A DNA stretch of 64,000 nucleotides from Oryzias latipes (GCF_002234675.1 NC_019866.2:2768142-2832141); one strand, 5' to 3'; counted from the first letter of the stretch, positions 21,201 through 34,582 are shown. The notes: a model not told the origin generated them from the sequence alone. A program made the numbers and translations.

Positions 21201-24200
21201 AAGACTTTAAGCACTTCTGATTGGTCAGACTGATGACATGTGATTAACCCCCCCAACACGGGACTTTTCCAAAATACAGCCGAAGGTGCAGCTGAATCGC
21301 GGTACGTCATTCTTATCAAAATGTCTTTAATAAAATAAAATAAACGCAAAGAAAAGGTATTTTACGATCTTTTATATTCCTAACTCCTGTGTTTTATCAG
21401 GGCCTGTTTGGATGAACAGAGAGCTGAAATCCTGGAGATGAGAAATGTTTTTAGATCAGTTAATGAGGGCAATTTCCCACGGCACACTTGACCATCTCCC
21501 ACGGCACACTAGTGTGCCGCGGCACACTGGTTGAAAAACACTGGTTTATCTTACAGTCATCAGTGCTGCCAAGATGGCCAATCAGTGCAGAGACCTTCAG
21601 GTTTTTGTCCACTGAGTAATCAATTAAGATCATTATTTAATATTAGCAACGCTGGTCAATACTGATGAATGTCAGCAGCCCTGATGTCTTAAATCGGTTT
21701 ATTTGGGTTTCAGTTCGTAGGCGAGTTGGCCGCTTTGTCCTGGAGCGAGACACTTAACCCCACGCTGCCCCAATTATAAAACCAATCTGTTGTCACTTTG
21801 GACGAAGCAGCTGCTCCATGCTGTGGAAACGTCTGGAGCCTCGAGGTCCAAACAGACGTGGACATTTACTGCATCGTCTCCAAGACTTTTCTGATCTGAG
21901 ATCTTCTGAGACCATGAGAGTGAAACGTCGAAGTGCTGAGCGGAGGCACGATCCAGCACGAGTGAGCGTCCAGATGCTGCCAGCATCCACGTTTTACTGC
22001 TTTAAGGGAAAATGTTGCTGTTTCAAAACCACGTAGCTCAGGTGTTGAGAGACGTTCTTTCTCTACTTCCTCAGATGGTTTATGATCACAAACATTTTGA
22101 ATGACAACGATCCCGATCCTGTTTGAATCGGGCTGAGTGTTAAACACTGTGTTTGGTGTGTGCGTGTTTTTGTGTTGCGCCTAAAGCCGGCGTGCAGCGA
22201 TGGCTCAGAGGGTCCGTTGTAGAGGCGGCGGGGGGGGGGGGTTGCAGATGGTGAACATTACATAATTGCAGCCATGGGAGTAATTGAAGGAGCTGCGGAG
22301 CGTGGAGGCTGTATTCAGGCTGAGTGCTGGGTGTGTTTATTTGCAACAAAACGCAGTCTCAAGTGTGTAATGGCAGCTTAGTGTGAGGCCATAATGGAGA
22401 AAGCCTTCCCAGTGTTTGTGCTGTTTTTGGGGAGGACAGGAGCGTCTCTGTGTTTGCTTCCTCTTCCCCTCCAAAGACCCACAGGTCTCCTTCTGGACTC
22501 TTTTCACTCTCACTCCATCTTTGTCCTCAGGGTTTTAGCCAAAGCCTTAATCACATGCACTTGGACGAGGGGTTGACCCCAAAAGGTTTTGCTGGTTTTG
22601 AGTTCTCCGGACCTTAGAGAGGAGCGGCTGCAGGTGTATCTTGCAGTTACCTTGAGGCTCGTCCACCATATTCTGTCCTTACAGCAATCGGGTGGTCCAG
22701 TTCAAACTGAGGCTGGCTGGTTTCGCTTACAACCGCAACAAACCCCTGAGTGGCATTTGATGCCTGATGACACGATGGTCTCTGGAGTTTCAGTGGTTTG
22801 ATATTTATAGTGATATATATATAGAGATCATTGAGATTCTTGTTTTTTATTCATATAAAGCTTGTTTTTTTTCCTTTACAAAGTGTTTCTGAAGATGCTT
22901 ACATCTATATAAATATGTTTGTGGTTCAAGATTCAAGATCAACTTTATTGATCCCCGTGGAGGAATTCACTTGTAATTGGTTGAGGTTAATTGATAATGC
23001 AAACAAGACAAGGTAGGTGGTACCATCAGGCTTTCTTTGCATTTCAGCATCACTATAAGAAAAAGGCCAATACTTAAAAAAACAAAAACAAAGTTAAATA
23101 TATGAAACAATTTGCCAGCTGCTTCATAGCTTAATCAAATACATCTGAAGTTGTAGTTTCATGAGAAAATGCCGGGGAAACGTCCTGTTTTTTACATTTT
23201 CTAGAACAGAGTCAGATTGAAATCATGTCTATTCCCTCTTGTTTTTAGAATGCAGCAAAAGACGCCTCGTCATTAAAATCCTAGGATGTGGAAACGGTAA
23301 TTTCAGGATCAAGTTAGCCTCTCTATCGAGTCATTTATTCGCTCAAAATAAGTACAGCTTAACTGGCGCGGTATGCACTCAATTGTACTACAGGCGTATA
23401 AAATCAGCATGATGTCATCTCCTTGTGTCACATTTCTCAGTAAATGGGGCGCCCTTCTTGCGACCGATGCGACTCGAGCGATTAGAAATTGGCATTAGGG
23501 ATACACCGGGCATTAGAGACGTCATGAAAATGGACCGTACCATTGTCATGCGAGTGTGTTTGATAATGGACGTTACACGCACGTATGAAGAACAGGTGAT
23601 GCTGTCGTACGGCATCCTTACATTACACTTCAGTCGTTGGCAAGATTAGAGAACTGGCTCCTTACTGACCGCTTACTGACTGAATGCTGCAGGCACACAC
23701 ACACACACACACTCTAGTTGTCTAATTTTGCGCACGCAGCACTTCAACAGCACTAAAAGTCTCATGGCGAAATTCCTGGGATTTGGGGGTGAATGTTAAA
23801 AAATGCAAACATGCCTGTTTCTCACCTAATTCAGCCTTACCTACCTTTACACGTCATATAATTCTCCTATGCAAGAAACATTATCCCTACAGGTTCACTG
23901 AGCGGTCTACAACCTACATAATGCGGGCCACCTGAGTGACCCGTACAGACTCCACACATCCACCTGTTGAACTTCTTATGCCAACGTGTTCCTCACCTTA
24001 TTGTTCCGTGTTTTCTGTAGATCAACTGTGTGACGTTTCCTCTGCCTGGAGAAGGTCCGGAGCAGCAGCTCCTCAAACCAGACGAATGGAGCTACTGCGA
24101 TTACTTCTGGGTGAGTTTCAACAACCAGACCTTTGAAGAACTCGCCTCATGTCTGATATTCAGAGAAAAAGAAACCCGATGATAGAATATCGTACAGCGG

Positions 24201-27200
24201 AGTCTTAGTGCCACCGTGAAAGAAAAGACAAACATATGAAAATAAAGTCTGCCTTTTATTTATGGTGGTCCCGATGCTCCATGATGCCATAAATATGGAT
24301 TTCCAATTTCATCAAAGCCCTTGATTCTTGTGCAGCTTTTAACTTCCAAATTCCGGTTCCACTGCAACAGTTTTTGTTTGGAGTGTGTTTTTTGTCAGAT
24401 TACAATTTGCTCTGCATTTTCTTTTTAGTTTTCCATCTCAAAACATTTCTGAAAATTCTCAAATTCCTCCTCAGTTGCAGACTTTTCCCCTGATTTTGCC
24501 AGAGCTACAAATTTAAAACAAAATTGTTCTCTAGCTTTTAAAGCAGCTGTCATTGAAATCTACAGCAGAAAAGAGACTCACTGAATTCCAAATGGACATA
24601 TTTGTGGGAAAAATCAAATTCCATAAACTAAAATGTCTCCAAATAGAAGAAAGGCTGTCTAAAGCTGTTGATAATCCTTCTAACCCTCCTTCATGGTGCA
24701 CTGATTTCTTTTCTTTTCTTGCTGTTGTCTGGAATATTCCATTGCTGCAGAGGGATGGGGGAGGAAAAAAACACTTTCACATGTTCAGTAATATGCCATC
24801 TTAATGATTTGTGGAGTGTTTTTTAATGACACAGTTGAATAAAAAATGGGGGTAAAATTATTTTAGGCACTTTTTCAGTGTTCAGCTCAGGGCTCCAGAG
24901 TGTTGGAGGCCCCAGGTAATCCCCTACTTTTGCCTAGTGGTAAATCTGCCCCTGAAGATAACGTACAGACACGATCAGTGGTCCTGTGGTGTGTTTGAAG
25001 TGTTTCCAGAGTTCAAATAACTGAACATGGGTGAAGAGTTTGTGGCCCGGTCAGGAACTCAGCTTTGGCCCATGACGTGCTGATGATGCAATCAGTGGGT
25101 GGAGTTTAAAACCGACATGGAGGAGAATCCATGGGGGGGGGTTTCAAACTGTTCTCTAGAAACAAAGGTGTTTTTAGGAAGGGTCTCTCTAAGTCAGCTA
25201 TGTCACTGGGTCGGAAACTCCCACAGACAGACTGGTAGTCTGCACAGAAAGGAGGGACTTCAACTGCTAAAAAGCTTTGATGCTGCAAGTACGGTGGCTC
25301 AGAAGGAACACGCCAAGCACAGCCTTCGGTAGTTTGTGATTTTTAATGAATTGAAAGTGATGCTGGCTCCAGATTAGTTTAGGACAGATTAAAAATGGCT
25401 GATTTTGATACTTGCACCATAAAATACCCAATCTTAATTTTACTTTGAACGATTGGAACGAAACTCCAGTAATTTTTACTTAAAAGCATCAAAAACTCAT
25501 TCAACAACTTTCAGCTGTTTCCTTGGAGGTCTGTGCATTTCCCTACAACCTCCTTCTGATTTGATGTGAAGCCTCGTGTGCTTCGTCGAAGCAGCTCTTC
25601 TGCTGGTTTGTGTTTGGCTGCACCACGTTGTGGTGTTTTCATGAGTCTGGCTGCTGAACGGCTGCTGGCAGACGCTCCTGTCCGTGTTCCCTGCCACAAA
25701 CAAGACACCAAAGCTGCGGCCGACACCCGTGAGCTCCAAACCACACATCCATCAGGCGCTGACGCACCAACGCCAACGCGCGCCCTCCTCAACGTGCATC
25801 CAATCATGCACACGGCATGACTGACTGGCTCATCTCCCCCCGAGCTGATTGACTCAAAACCCCGAAGGTCGGACTGAGAGGCCTCCCGTTCCCGAGCTGA
25901 TCGATGCGCTCCTCTTCCGCAGGCCGACAAAAAGGACCCGCAGGGGGCCACCTCGCTGCCCGGCTTCGAGGTTCTTCTGCAGAAGCAGCTGAAGGGGAAG
26001 CAGATGCAGAAGGAGATGTCTGAGTTTATTCACGAGAGGTAAGCGCTCCGTGGAGTTCCCTGAGGTTCAGTTCCGAGAGCTCAGTCAGGATCCAAAGCTG
26101 GTAAACATCCGACCTCCGTCTAATTCTAAGAGCAAACAGAGCTTTGAATTCACATCCGGCTCAGAACCGTGGGAAGATCAGCAGGAAGATGTCCCCAACG
26201 TCCCTGCTGTTTACAAAAGCCGGCTGGCTTCCATGCAGAGCTGACCTCCTTCTGCTGCCCGAGCCAGACTCCTGACCTCCTTCAGCTGAGAGGTTCACTC
26301 AGGTGTGGAGGATAAATGTGAGGAAGCAGAGGTCACAAAGGCCGCAAACGCGACTCCCCGGGCTGACAGGAAGTCATTTACATCTCTGAGATGGAGATGG
26401 GACCTGCTGACCGCCTCTCTGTTTTTTTTAGGACAAAGATTGAGGAGGAATACGCCAAGAACCTCTCCAAGCTGTCTCTGAGCCCGCTGGCAGCGCAGGA
26501 GGAGGGGTAGGTGCAGTAAACACAGTCTGAGGGGAGATTCAGCCCTGTCAGTAATTACCCCAGCTCCTAAAGAAAGGATTTCAAAAGCAGACTGGTTTTT
26601 TTCTGCTCCTTCATCAACATGTGCATTGATTTTTCTGCCAGAAAAGGAGCAGAAGTTTCAGTGGAGCTCAGGGTTTTCAGTTTGTCGTCACACTTCATCT
26701 CCTTTTTTCAATGTTTTTTTGTGATGTTTCCTCAGGACTCTGGGAGAAGCCTGGACTCAGCTGAAGAAGAGCCTCCATGATGAAGCTGAGGTCCACCTCA
26801 AGTTTGCTAATAAGGTGATTCCTGTGGAAGATTCATTTTTGAATTTTTCCATCTTCAGGGGTTTATTAGTCTCCTCAGGCTGCTGAAGTGCAGCGGTTCC
26901 GGTCCACTTCTGCGAGTTTGATTCCCATCCAAGCGGAAAGCCGCAGAGCTTTTTAATCAGCTGCACGCTCTGAGGAGTCTCCACCCAGGGCAGCAGGGTC
27001 GGTGTGCAGAGGGTGGAGGGGGATCCACCCTCTGGAGCTTTCAGGCCTGCGGCTTCTCCCGCTTCTGACGGCATCTTGGAGTTTGTTGCTCTGAGAAATA
27101 GGCTTTTCATTCAGTGATGGATCTGGCTGTGCATCGCAGACAGCAGCCCCGTTATTCAAAGGAGCCCTTTATCTCCAGGCTCCCAGAGGAATCGATTTTT

Positions 27201-30200
27201 AGAAGAACGCGTTCGAGCAGAGCTAAAAAAAAACAGATAATGAAGCAGAAGTAAACGGTAAACAAAGAAACTGAGTTCATCTTCAGCACTTTAACTCAAT
27301 CACAGTTTTTGTACATTTAAATCTTCATTTAGTGACTTCTGCTCACTTCTTCTGCTTCTTCCTGATTCTGGAGGATCATCCTCCCATGTAGTTCCTACCG
27401 ATCTGCTGATAAGCTGGATCAGGGGATCCAGACTCTGATTCGATTCAGTTTTATTTATATAGCCCAGTAATTGTAATTGTACAAAAACAGAAAATCAGTC
27501 AATCATAAAATACAATAGCTGATTGCTACGCTAAACTAAACAGACTTAGCTAAACCGTGCATCCCTGCCCCTAGACCAAATGCATCCGATCCAGAGAATC
27601 AGTGGCAGGGAGCTGGAAAACAAACAGGGAGGGGGGTCCTTGAATCCCCCAGGACTGAGCAGCTCAGCAGATTCCTGCATTTAGGAGGCAGCAGATTCAG
27701 CAGTTTTAAAAACTCTGACCTCTAGTGGCCTCCGAGACCCTCACGGAGCACTTTACACTGAAGACTGTCCATCCATGAAGTGGCTATAGAGTCCAGAATC
27801 AGCACCAACATCCTCAAACTCATCCATCCATCCTGCAAAGTACACATCTGAGCAGCTCAGCCCCAAAAAGATGAGCCGTTTTCAGCTTAAAGTGGACAGA
27901 TTTGATTGGAATTTTTGCACATCAGCACCTTATTTATCAAAACTTCTCGTACCAGCAGACGCAGAAGCTCCTCCCACATTTCTTTTTATGATTCTTTTCA
28001 GTTTCTGACGGGGTAAATTCAGAAATTGTTTGTCAGTTTGGACCAGATACCGACTGTAACTATTTTAAAACTTCGATTTTTATCATTTTTATATATTGCT
28101 ATAGTGTCAAATCTTTGCCAAAAACATAGTTTAGCCCTTTAACACCAGCGCTGCAGTTCCAGTGTTGATATATTTTTAAATACCGTAACTCGTTGACCGT
28201 TTATGACCGTTTCATGCTGAAACTGCATAACGTTCTACGAGCGTAGGTTATTTTGCTGATTCCAGCGGCATTTTTAGTGTTAAAGGGTCAAAGGTCATAA
28301 TCTGGACTTTCTCTGTTTATGGGTAAAACTGTTCAATCGTATCTCCACCCACCGCTACCCACGGAGGTAGTCAGCAGTGGATGCAGTTTATTTTCCCCCG
28401 ACAGGAACATCAGTTTTGTTTTACAGTTTTACAAAGAAAAGTGATGCGGGACTGACCACAAAGATGCTTCTAAAATCAGGGAGGGGTTCCAACCGGCCAG
28501 GAGTCTGCTGAAAAAGAAGGAGCAGAAATGCAGCTGAAGGATTGGCTTGGGTGGAGACTGAGACTGACAGACTGAACGTGGTGGAAGGTCCTGCTTTTGT
28601 GCAGGATCTCCGTCCGTCCGTCTACACCCTGTGGTGGCATGTCCCCATGGAGGGACTTGAACCTCACTGACCAGATCTGACACATTCACATGTAACAAGA
28701 CAGCCGGTTTGTGTCCACAGCTGCACACCGAGGTGGAGAAACCGCTGCTGACGTTCAGAGGCGACCACTTCAAGAAGGACCTGAAGAAGTACGACCACCA
28801 CATGGCAGACCTCAGGAAGCAGCTGGCAAGCCGCTTCGCCAGCGTGGAGAAGGTACGGCCAGCAGCTCAGGAGTCTGTTTACATCAGAGATGACGAGACC
28901 ATCACAGCTCTCCCACGTGCCGTCCATCTCGCCACAAAGCTCCTGCTGCCGCCTCCCACCTGCTGAATCAGAGCATGAATGGATGCTGCCTTCGTCCTCA
29001 TAGCTGTTGAGAGGCAGGTTGAGGTGGGCGGCGGCAATATGGGGGGGCAAGAAGGCGACTTCATACCAACAGCATAACCAGACGGATCACATTTTAGGAA
29101 TCATTTCAAAGTTTCCACTAACGTGTTAAAATGTAAATAATTCACTTCATAAATTTATTCTAGCCCTTAAAGACCCAATGCAGCCATCTTTTGATCTACT
29201 TTCAAAGCATTCTCAGTGGTCTTTTATTTATTCTTTTTAAGCCAAAATCGACAAAACTGTGTTGTTTTCTAGGACGTCGTTTCTGCAGAGCGGCAGGAGT
29301 TCAATAGAAACTCACCTCTGAGTTGTGGGCTGAGCAACCCCGCCCCTCTTCCTCTCCCCGTTGCTTGGAGCCCGGCGTAGGGAACGCCTGACTCTATTTT
29401 CTACGTCACAAATGCTTTTTTCCCCTGCTCCTGATTCACAGTGATTTGAATAAAGAAATACTCAACATGATTTTCTTTATAAATGTCCTCCATCATTAGT
29501 AAAATGCTACAACATGTTAAAAAAAACTTTTAATCAGAGTGAGTCTTCAAAAAGCAAAAACATCAATTCGAGCCCCAGATTTTTCTAAATCTGTTTCTGT
29601 CCAATTTAAGGAGGTACGGTTTTTTTCTTATCTTGAGAAAATAAAGATGTTTGAGGAAGATTCTTTTCATCTGAAAGGTCTTAAATATTTTGTAAAACTG
29701 TAAAAGCTCTAAAAAAAACACCCGTGGAACATTTTATCAAACATTTTAAACAAATATTTAAGACTTTCTTTTTACCTACATGGACCATGAGGCACAGGTT
29801 TCTCTCACCTGCATAGGAAAAGATCCATGTTGGAGATGTGGGCTGATTCTGGTTCTGTGTTGCTGTGGCCGCAGGCCCGCAAAGCCCTCGCGGACCGGCA
29901 GAAGGATCTGGAGGTGAAGACGCAGCAGCTGGAGGTCAAACTCAGCAACAAGACGGAGGAGGACATCAAGAAGGCTCGACGGAAATCCACGCAGGCAGGT
30001 CAGGGATTCAACCCACAGCTTCTCCAAAAACAAGTTTCCTTTTGTTTATGTTCGGTTTGAAGAAACGTGTGTTTCAGTCTTAAAGTTCTTTCAGTCGACT
30101 ATTCTGATTTGAATCTCTGTTCCCTCCAGCTTGACTGCAAAAATGAAATATTTTTTTCATCCCATTTGTTCTCTTTCGTGATAAAAATGCCACACGGAAG

Positions 30201-32002
30201 TGTTCAAAACTAAAAAAAAACAGGATTTTATTTGGAGGGGGACGTTTGTGGCTCTGAGTGTTTCACTCACATCATAAGGCACATAGAATCCGCCCCCTCA
30301 TGGTAACCACCAAAAAGTTGGATCAATAGACTGATCAGAGGAAATTCGTCTGCAGCTAAGAAGAAAATGAAGCCTTCACCTTTAGTAACATATTTATCTG
30401 AGAAAAACCTCTAAACTTAAAAAACTGTTGTGCAAAAAAGGAACTGGGTCAACGTTTTTAAAGAATACAATTATTTCTGCATAAACCTCAGTTTGAAAAA
30501 ATCCTCTCAGGTGGATTTTGGCTGAGTCCTGCAGCCTTTGGCGCCCTCTGCTGGCCATTACAGGTTCTTCATCTAGCGGAAGGCTCATCTCTCTGTTGTG
30601 TTTCTGTGTTTCCTCTAGGAGATGACCTCATGCGCTGCGTGGACCTCTACAACCAAACCCAGTCCAAGTGGTTTGAAGAGATGGTCACCGCCAGCATGGT
30701 AAAGCCTCTGCCCAGCCCTCAGTCTGCAGCGTGAAACCAAACCGTCTGCTCGCAGCAGAGAAACGTGTGAGACGATCGCTGAGGTGATCCGCTTGCATCT
30801 TCTGCAGGAGCTGGAGAAGCTGGAGGTGGAGCGGATCGAGTGGATTCAGCAGCATCTGCGTCAGTACACGACTCTCCGGCACGAAACCGACATGTTCAAC
30901 CAGAGCGTGAGTTTGCTGCTTTTCCACCCTTTTGCAGAACTTGTAGCAGCGTTTTTCAAACACATCTGTCGACGGTACAGACATTGTCACTTTATTTTCA
31001 TTCATGTTTCCCACCAGTTCTGATGTGAGGCAGCAGTCTGGACTGTTTCCGGATTGTTTTCACAATTCTCCTTTTCTTTTTGCGCGTTTGTGAACATTTT
31101 GCCTCCGCCACAAACTCTAAAGACCGACGGCTCGGCGGCCATTTTTTTTGACAAAGTCTGAGATTTGGTGATTTTTCACGCTTTTGCAACAGATGGGAAA
31201 AGGACTTTTGTTTGAGCAACCTTCACAAAATACACACACAACCAGGTTAAGTCTACAACCACATATAAAGCTTTGTTGACCTTTGACCTCAAGAACAGGC
31301 AGCCATCTTGAATTCCCCACCCTCCCAAATATTACCATTACTAGCTTCTACAAATTTTACTTTGGTAGCGTCATTGGGAAGCTTCCTGGGGGGAAAATGT
31401 TAGAATTAGGAGTTGTAGATTTTAAACGGCGTTAGCTTGGCGAGCTCACAGGAGTGGCGTTTCCCAGTTGCTAGCATTTTTTTAATTTTACTGGAATAAT
31501 GTCAACATTCAATGCATGAATCCCCCGCTCAAGCTGAACAAAATGATATAACATACAATGTGAACATATTAGGAATGTGGGCGTGGTTAACCTCCGTTGC
31601 TAAGGAAATCTCGACGCGTACTTTTGCCGATTCTTTTAAAAATGACATAGACCTGTTCGCCAGCCCCATGCGACTCAAAAATAAAATAGTTGCTATGGAG
31701 ATAAAACTTTTTTTCTCCATAAATTTCAGTATTTTTGTTGTTCAAATTTAGAACTTGAACGCTCTACCGCTGCGTTCCGTCCACCTTCTCTCTGCTGAAG
31801 GCTCTTCTGAAGTTCCTTCAGCTCTCGGCCCCCTCATGAGGTTTTTCAGACTGTCTCCGGGTTCACGCCGGCCTCTTTGTCTCCTCAGACGGTGGAGCCC
31901 GTCGACCAGCTCCTGCAGAACGTGGATCCGTCCAAAGACCGGGAGCTGTGGGTGAAGGAGAACAAAACCGGGGAGGTGCGACCCGTGGACATGGACATTT
32001 AG
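17884..32002 (+). CDS. gas7: Growth arrest-specific protein 7, short F-BAR form
   Basis: GAS7 is a membrane-curving F-BAR protein that binds actin and promotes neurite outgrowth. Ten exons join in frame: 17884-18012, 24021-24110, 25923-26038, 26432-26506, 26736-26814, 28721-28852, 29875-29998, 30619-30698, 30808-30906 and 31889-32002, giving 345 aa. All donors are GT and acceptors AG. Recognisable segments are INCVTFPL...KPDEWSYCDYFW (44-73), then LLQKQLKGKQMQKEMSEF, ADLRKQLASRFASVEK, LSNKTEEDIKKARRKSTQAG and DDLMRCVDLYNQ of the F-BAR helices, and the C-terminus RPVDMDI. The first exon (MMMEASFDTEESFDD; three tandem ATGs at 17,884-17,890) replaces the SH3 and WW regions of long mammalian isoforms, which I cannot find upstream. 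This suggests an alternative promoter or loss of the long form. Intron 1 is 6.0 kb and repeat-rich. Its 5' end faces the myosin gene, as I recall for human. Confidence 0.95.
18209..18237 (+). repeat. Poly-C run of 29
   Basis: Uninterrupted C on the plus strand, 197 bp inside GAS7 intron 1. It is complementary to the poly-G at 17,161, about 1 kb upstream, so the pair is an inverted homopolymer flanking the first coding exon. Confidence 0.9.
18988..19012 (+). repeat. GT repeat followed by G run in GAS7 intron 1
   Basis: TATGTGTGTGTGTGTG followed by about ten G. A similar GT-then-G tract is at 18,390-18,417. Confidence 0.8.
19970..20570 (-). repeat. GGGGGCCAGCAGGCTCCACC interspersed repeat, copy 2 (inverted)
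   Basis: Reverse-orientation, diverged relative of the 16,330 and 47,890 repeats: GTAGGTGGAGTCTGCTGG, ACTCCTGATTGGAG and TCCAAACAGGAAGTGG. The long minus-strand open frame across it (20,007-20,504) lies inside the repeat and is not a gene. It sits in GAS7 intron 1. Confidence 0.75.
20708..21543 (+). mobile_element. hAT-like non-autonomous DNA transposon, 836 bp
   Basis: Terminal inverted repeats CAGTGTTTTTCAACC at the left and GGTTGAAAAACACTG at the right. A perfect 8-bp target duplication GTTTATCT sits at 20,700-20,707 and 21,544-21,551. The 8-bp duplication and CAG...CTG ends are hAT hallmarks. Sub-terminal GCCACGGCACAC and GTGTGCCGCGGCACAC are themselves palindromic. No transposase frame is present. 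A related 662-bp copy lies inverted at 58,082. Located in GAS7 intron 1. Confidence 0.93.
22926..23015 (+). repeat. Retroelement-tail fragment, CAACTTTATTGATCCCCG type
   Basis: AGATTCAAGATCAACTTTAT followed by TGATCCCCGTGGAGGAATTC is a common teleost repeat end, seen here reversed relative to its usual polyadenylated direction. Fragment only; in GAS7 intron 1. Confidence 0.5.
23505..23660 (+). repeat. Interspersed repeat sharing GACGTCATGAAAATGGA, copy 2
   Basis: GACGTCATGAAAATGGACCG, ACCATTGTCATGCGAG, then GAACAGGTGATGCTGTCG and ATCCTTACATTACAC. Ordered like 6950-7130 and inverted relative to 36,010-36,150. It is followed by a short CA repeat at 23,693-23,713. Within GAS7 intron 1. Confidence 0.6.
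27440..27700 (-). repeat. Retroelement-tail fragment in GAS7 intron 5
   Basis: GATTCAGTTTTATTTATATA followed by GCCC is the reverse of the AATAAAATTGAATTG tail type seen at 6,590 and 61,240. The following text is probably part of the same inserted element. Confidence 0.5.
29165..29345 (+). repeat. Interspersed repeat, TCTGCAGAGCGGCAGGAG family, copy 2
   Basis: Contains TTTCTGCAGAGCGGCAGGAG, TTCAATAGAAACTCACCTC and an upstream AGTGGTCTTTTATT. It matches copy 1 at 2600 and the inverted copy at about 51,220. It lies in GAS7 intron 6. Confidence 0.65.
31130..31735 (+). repeat. Unclassified repeat, GGAATGTGGGCGTGGTTA type, in GAS7 intron 9
   Basis: Shares GGAATGTGGGCGTGGTTA and AAAATAGTTGCTATGGAGAT with 38,715-38,865, and AACCAGGTTAAGTCTACAA-type text with 33,555-33,610. 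All three contain a CGGCCATTTT or GCGCCATTTT landmark. This is a dispersed repeat family of unknown class. Confidence 0.6.
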
Positions 32003-32700
32003 ACCCTCTGGACCCCGGGATCAGCCTCCCGCCTCCACTGTTGCCACTTGAGTTTTTCTAAGCCCCGCCCCCCCCTGACCGGCGGGCCGCCGCAGACGTG
32101 CGCTCTGCTCGTCCTGTGGCTGCAGTCCCACCGGGGAAAAGCGTCAGCAAAGAGAAGCGGATCAAAGAAGCAGCATGTTCCTTCTAAACGCGACCCCTCC
32201 CTGAATGCTCGTTATCGTCTTCTGCTGTCTAACTGTTGTCAAGTTCTTAACGCGCATCTCTGTGGTCTGAATTTTCGCAAAAAAAGTACGAGACCTTTAT
32301 TTTAATACACTACAGAAAAGTCTGAATGCATCTATTTTCCTATTTTGCTCCATGACTTTGCTGGAAGTGCATGTTTGACGTCAGGCTGCAGCTCGTGGAG
32401 CCATGACGGCCGTTCTGGTGTTTGGGTTTTATGCACAAATCTGTAAATCTGTATCTTCATCCACGGAGACGACGCTCTGCTCCCTGGGTTCAGGCCAGAG
32501 TCGGTTCTGGAGGAAAAAGGTGCTCCAAGTCACTGAAACACCTTTTAGTGCCTGAAACCCGGAATATTATCCGTTTATTCTCTGCATCCGTGTACATTTG
32601 TACATACTGGATATTTTCCCGTCAGACGTGTTTGATGTTGTACGTTTTATTTTTGTAAATGTGCAGGAAAGTGGGAAACACTGCTTTTAACTAGAAGGAC
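32003..32700 (+). other. Probable GAS7 3' UTR
   Basis: Follows the GAS7 stop TAG at 32,000-32,002 directly, with no recognisable repeat until about 33,200. I see no canonical AATAAA close to the stop, so the transcript end is not defined. Confidence 0.45.
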
Positions 32701-34560
32701 AATGAGGTTCTTCAGAACTCTGTGGGTCACGAGGGGAGGAACCGCTCAGAGACTTTGTGTTTTGGTGTTCATCTGTTCCCTCCAGGGTGTCAGAAACCTC
32801 CAGCGGCCCATGGGGCAGCGGCAGGTTGTAGACGGTTTGTTTGTGTGTGCGTGTCGTTCTCCGAGTGTCAGTCTGTTCTAGATCAATGTTCCTGATCACG
32901 ATCCCGCCGGGCGTCTGCTCGGGTGTGACCTCCGTCCAGGCCGGGTCGCCAGGAATGCAGCGTCCCAAATAAACCCCCGCTTTGAAACCGCAAAGCTGCA
33001 GAGCGTCATTACGAAAACCAGATGCCAACAAGCCAGAGGGAAGGTTTGATTCCCGATGAAGACGACGGCATGAGTACATTTCACTGACGCTCTCTGTTCT
33101 CTCTCACTGCATCATTTCGTAGTATGGACCCGATTGTTTTAGCTATGCTTCTTTCTTTCTGTGCCTTTGAGCAAAAATGTCTCCCCTGCCACAAGCTCAA
33201 ATTTTTACAGAAACCTAGCACCCGGGGAAAAAATTCATTTGAGGGCAAACTAAGCACCCAACCCCCCCTCCCCTAAACGATGACAACACAGTGGAAGAAA
33301 CCGCCAAAATAAAACAAATGCCACCAAAATCTCTTTCTGGGGTTAAAAAAGTATTTTCAACAAACCGAAACACACGTGTCAGGGATTTCCATAGGAAGGG
33401 TTTTTTAATTATTATGGGATGCGCCATTTTGTGACATTGATTCATTCATCTTCCAAGCCGTTTTTGTCCCGGCCACTCCAGCGAAGGCTGGGGGCGTCGC
33501 AGGGCCGTTGAAAAGAAAGGAAAACTTTTTGTTGGAGCGAATTTCCCACCCAACCAGGTTACGTTTACAATCACACAGGAAGTTTTGCTGACCTTTAAAC
33601 TCAGGAAGAGTTCTAAAAATGAGGCGACCAAAAAACAAAATGGTTGCTACGGAGACAAAAGCAACGTTTGTTTTGTTTTGTTTTTTGTCACATGCAGCTC
33701 TAACCAGGTAAACAATCATTAACTGGGATGCTGAAACCGGATCTTTTGAAGGTAATGTCTGAGAGGTCAGAGGTCAACCCTGACCCCGTTTTTCAATTGG
33801 AAAAACAGCAGAAAAACTTTAACATCTATTCATTTATGTTTGTTACAAATCTGCGATGCCTCTGATGACCGTCATGGCGTGGTTGGTGAGGGTGGGGATA
33901 ATCCCAGAGAAAAGCACAATACACGACCCCCCCCCCAGAGGGTTGTAAGCTTCTAAAGGCTGAAAGCTGTTTTCTCTGAAATATTTTAACTTTTACACAA
34001 GATTGACACACACAAACAGTAGTTCCAAATAAACATTTGAACAAAAGCGCTGAATCCAGAAATGAGGTCGGACATGTCGTCTTCTACACTTTAATCTTCA
34101 GTCTTCAAAGGCATAACTTTCTACCAATGAATTTTACAACAAAACTCCAGAGTTGATGCTTGAATATTTTACTGATGCAGAAGCCAGCAAATCATGGAGC
34201 GAATGGAGCGAATGGAGCTTCAACGCGTGGCTTTGACAGAACAGATACGGGACGCGTGGGACTGGACACCTTTAGGGTTGTTTGTCTCCACTGACCTTCA
34301 GCTCATAATCGGATTGGCCGACGCAGGCGGATTGTTAACACGAGCCTAATCCCTTTAAAGGAGCTCCTGCGCTGACTTTTTCTCAATTAACCTAATGAAC
34401 ACATCGAAAAGTGAAAACGCGCCAAGGCGACGTCACTCACCTCAGACTCCTCCTACTTTTACTGTCATCAAAAGCAGGAAACGCCACCGTTTTTTTTTTT
34501 AGCTTTAAAAAAAAAAAGACGGATTTCTAAAGAGAAAAAAAAAATCACATGAAATACATG
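32701..34560. other. GAS7-RCVRN intergenic region
   Basis: No supported gene. A repeat of the 31,130 and 38,580 family lies at about 33,390-33,720 (TTATTATGGGATGCGCCATT, ACAAAATGGTTGCTACGGAG). A short C-run lies at 33,929. Confidence 0.5.
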
Positions 34561-34582
34561 AAACACACGTCAGTTGTTTGTG

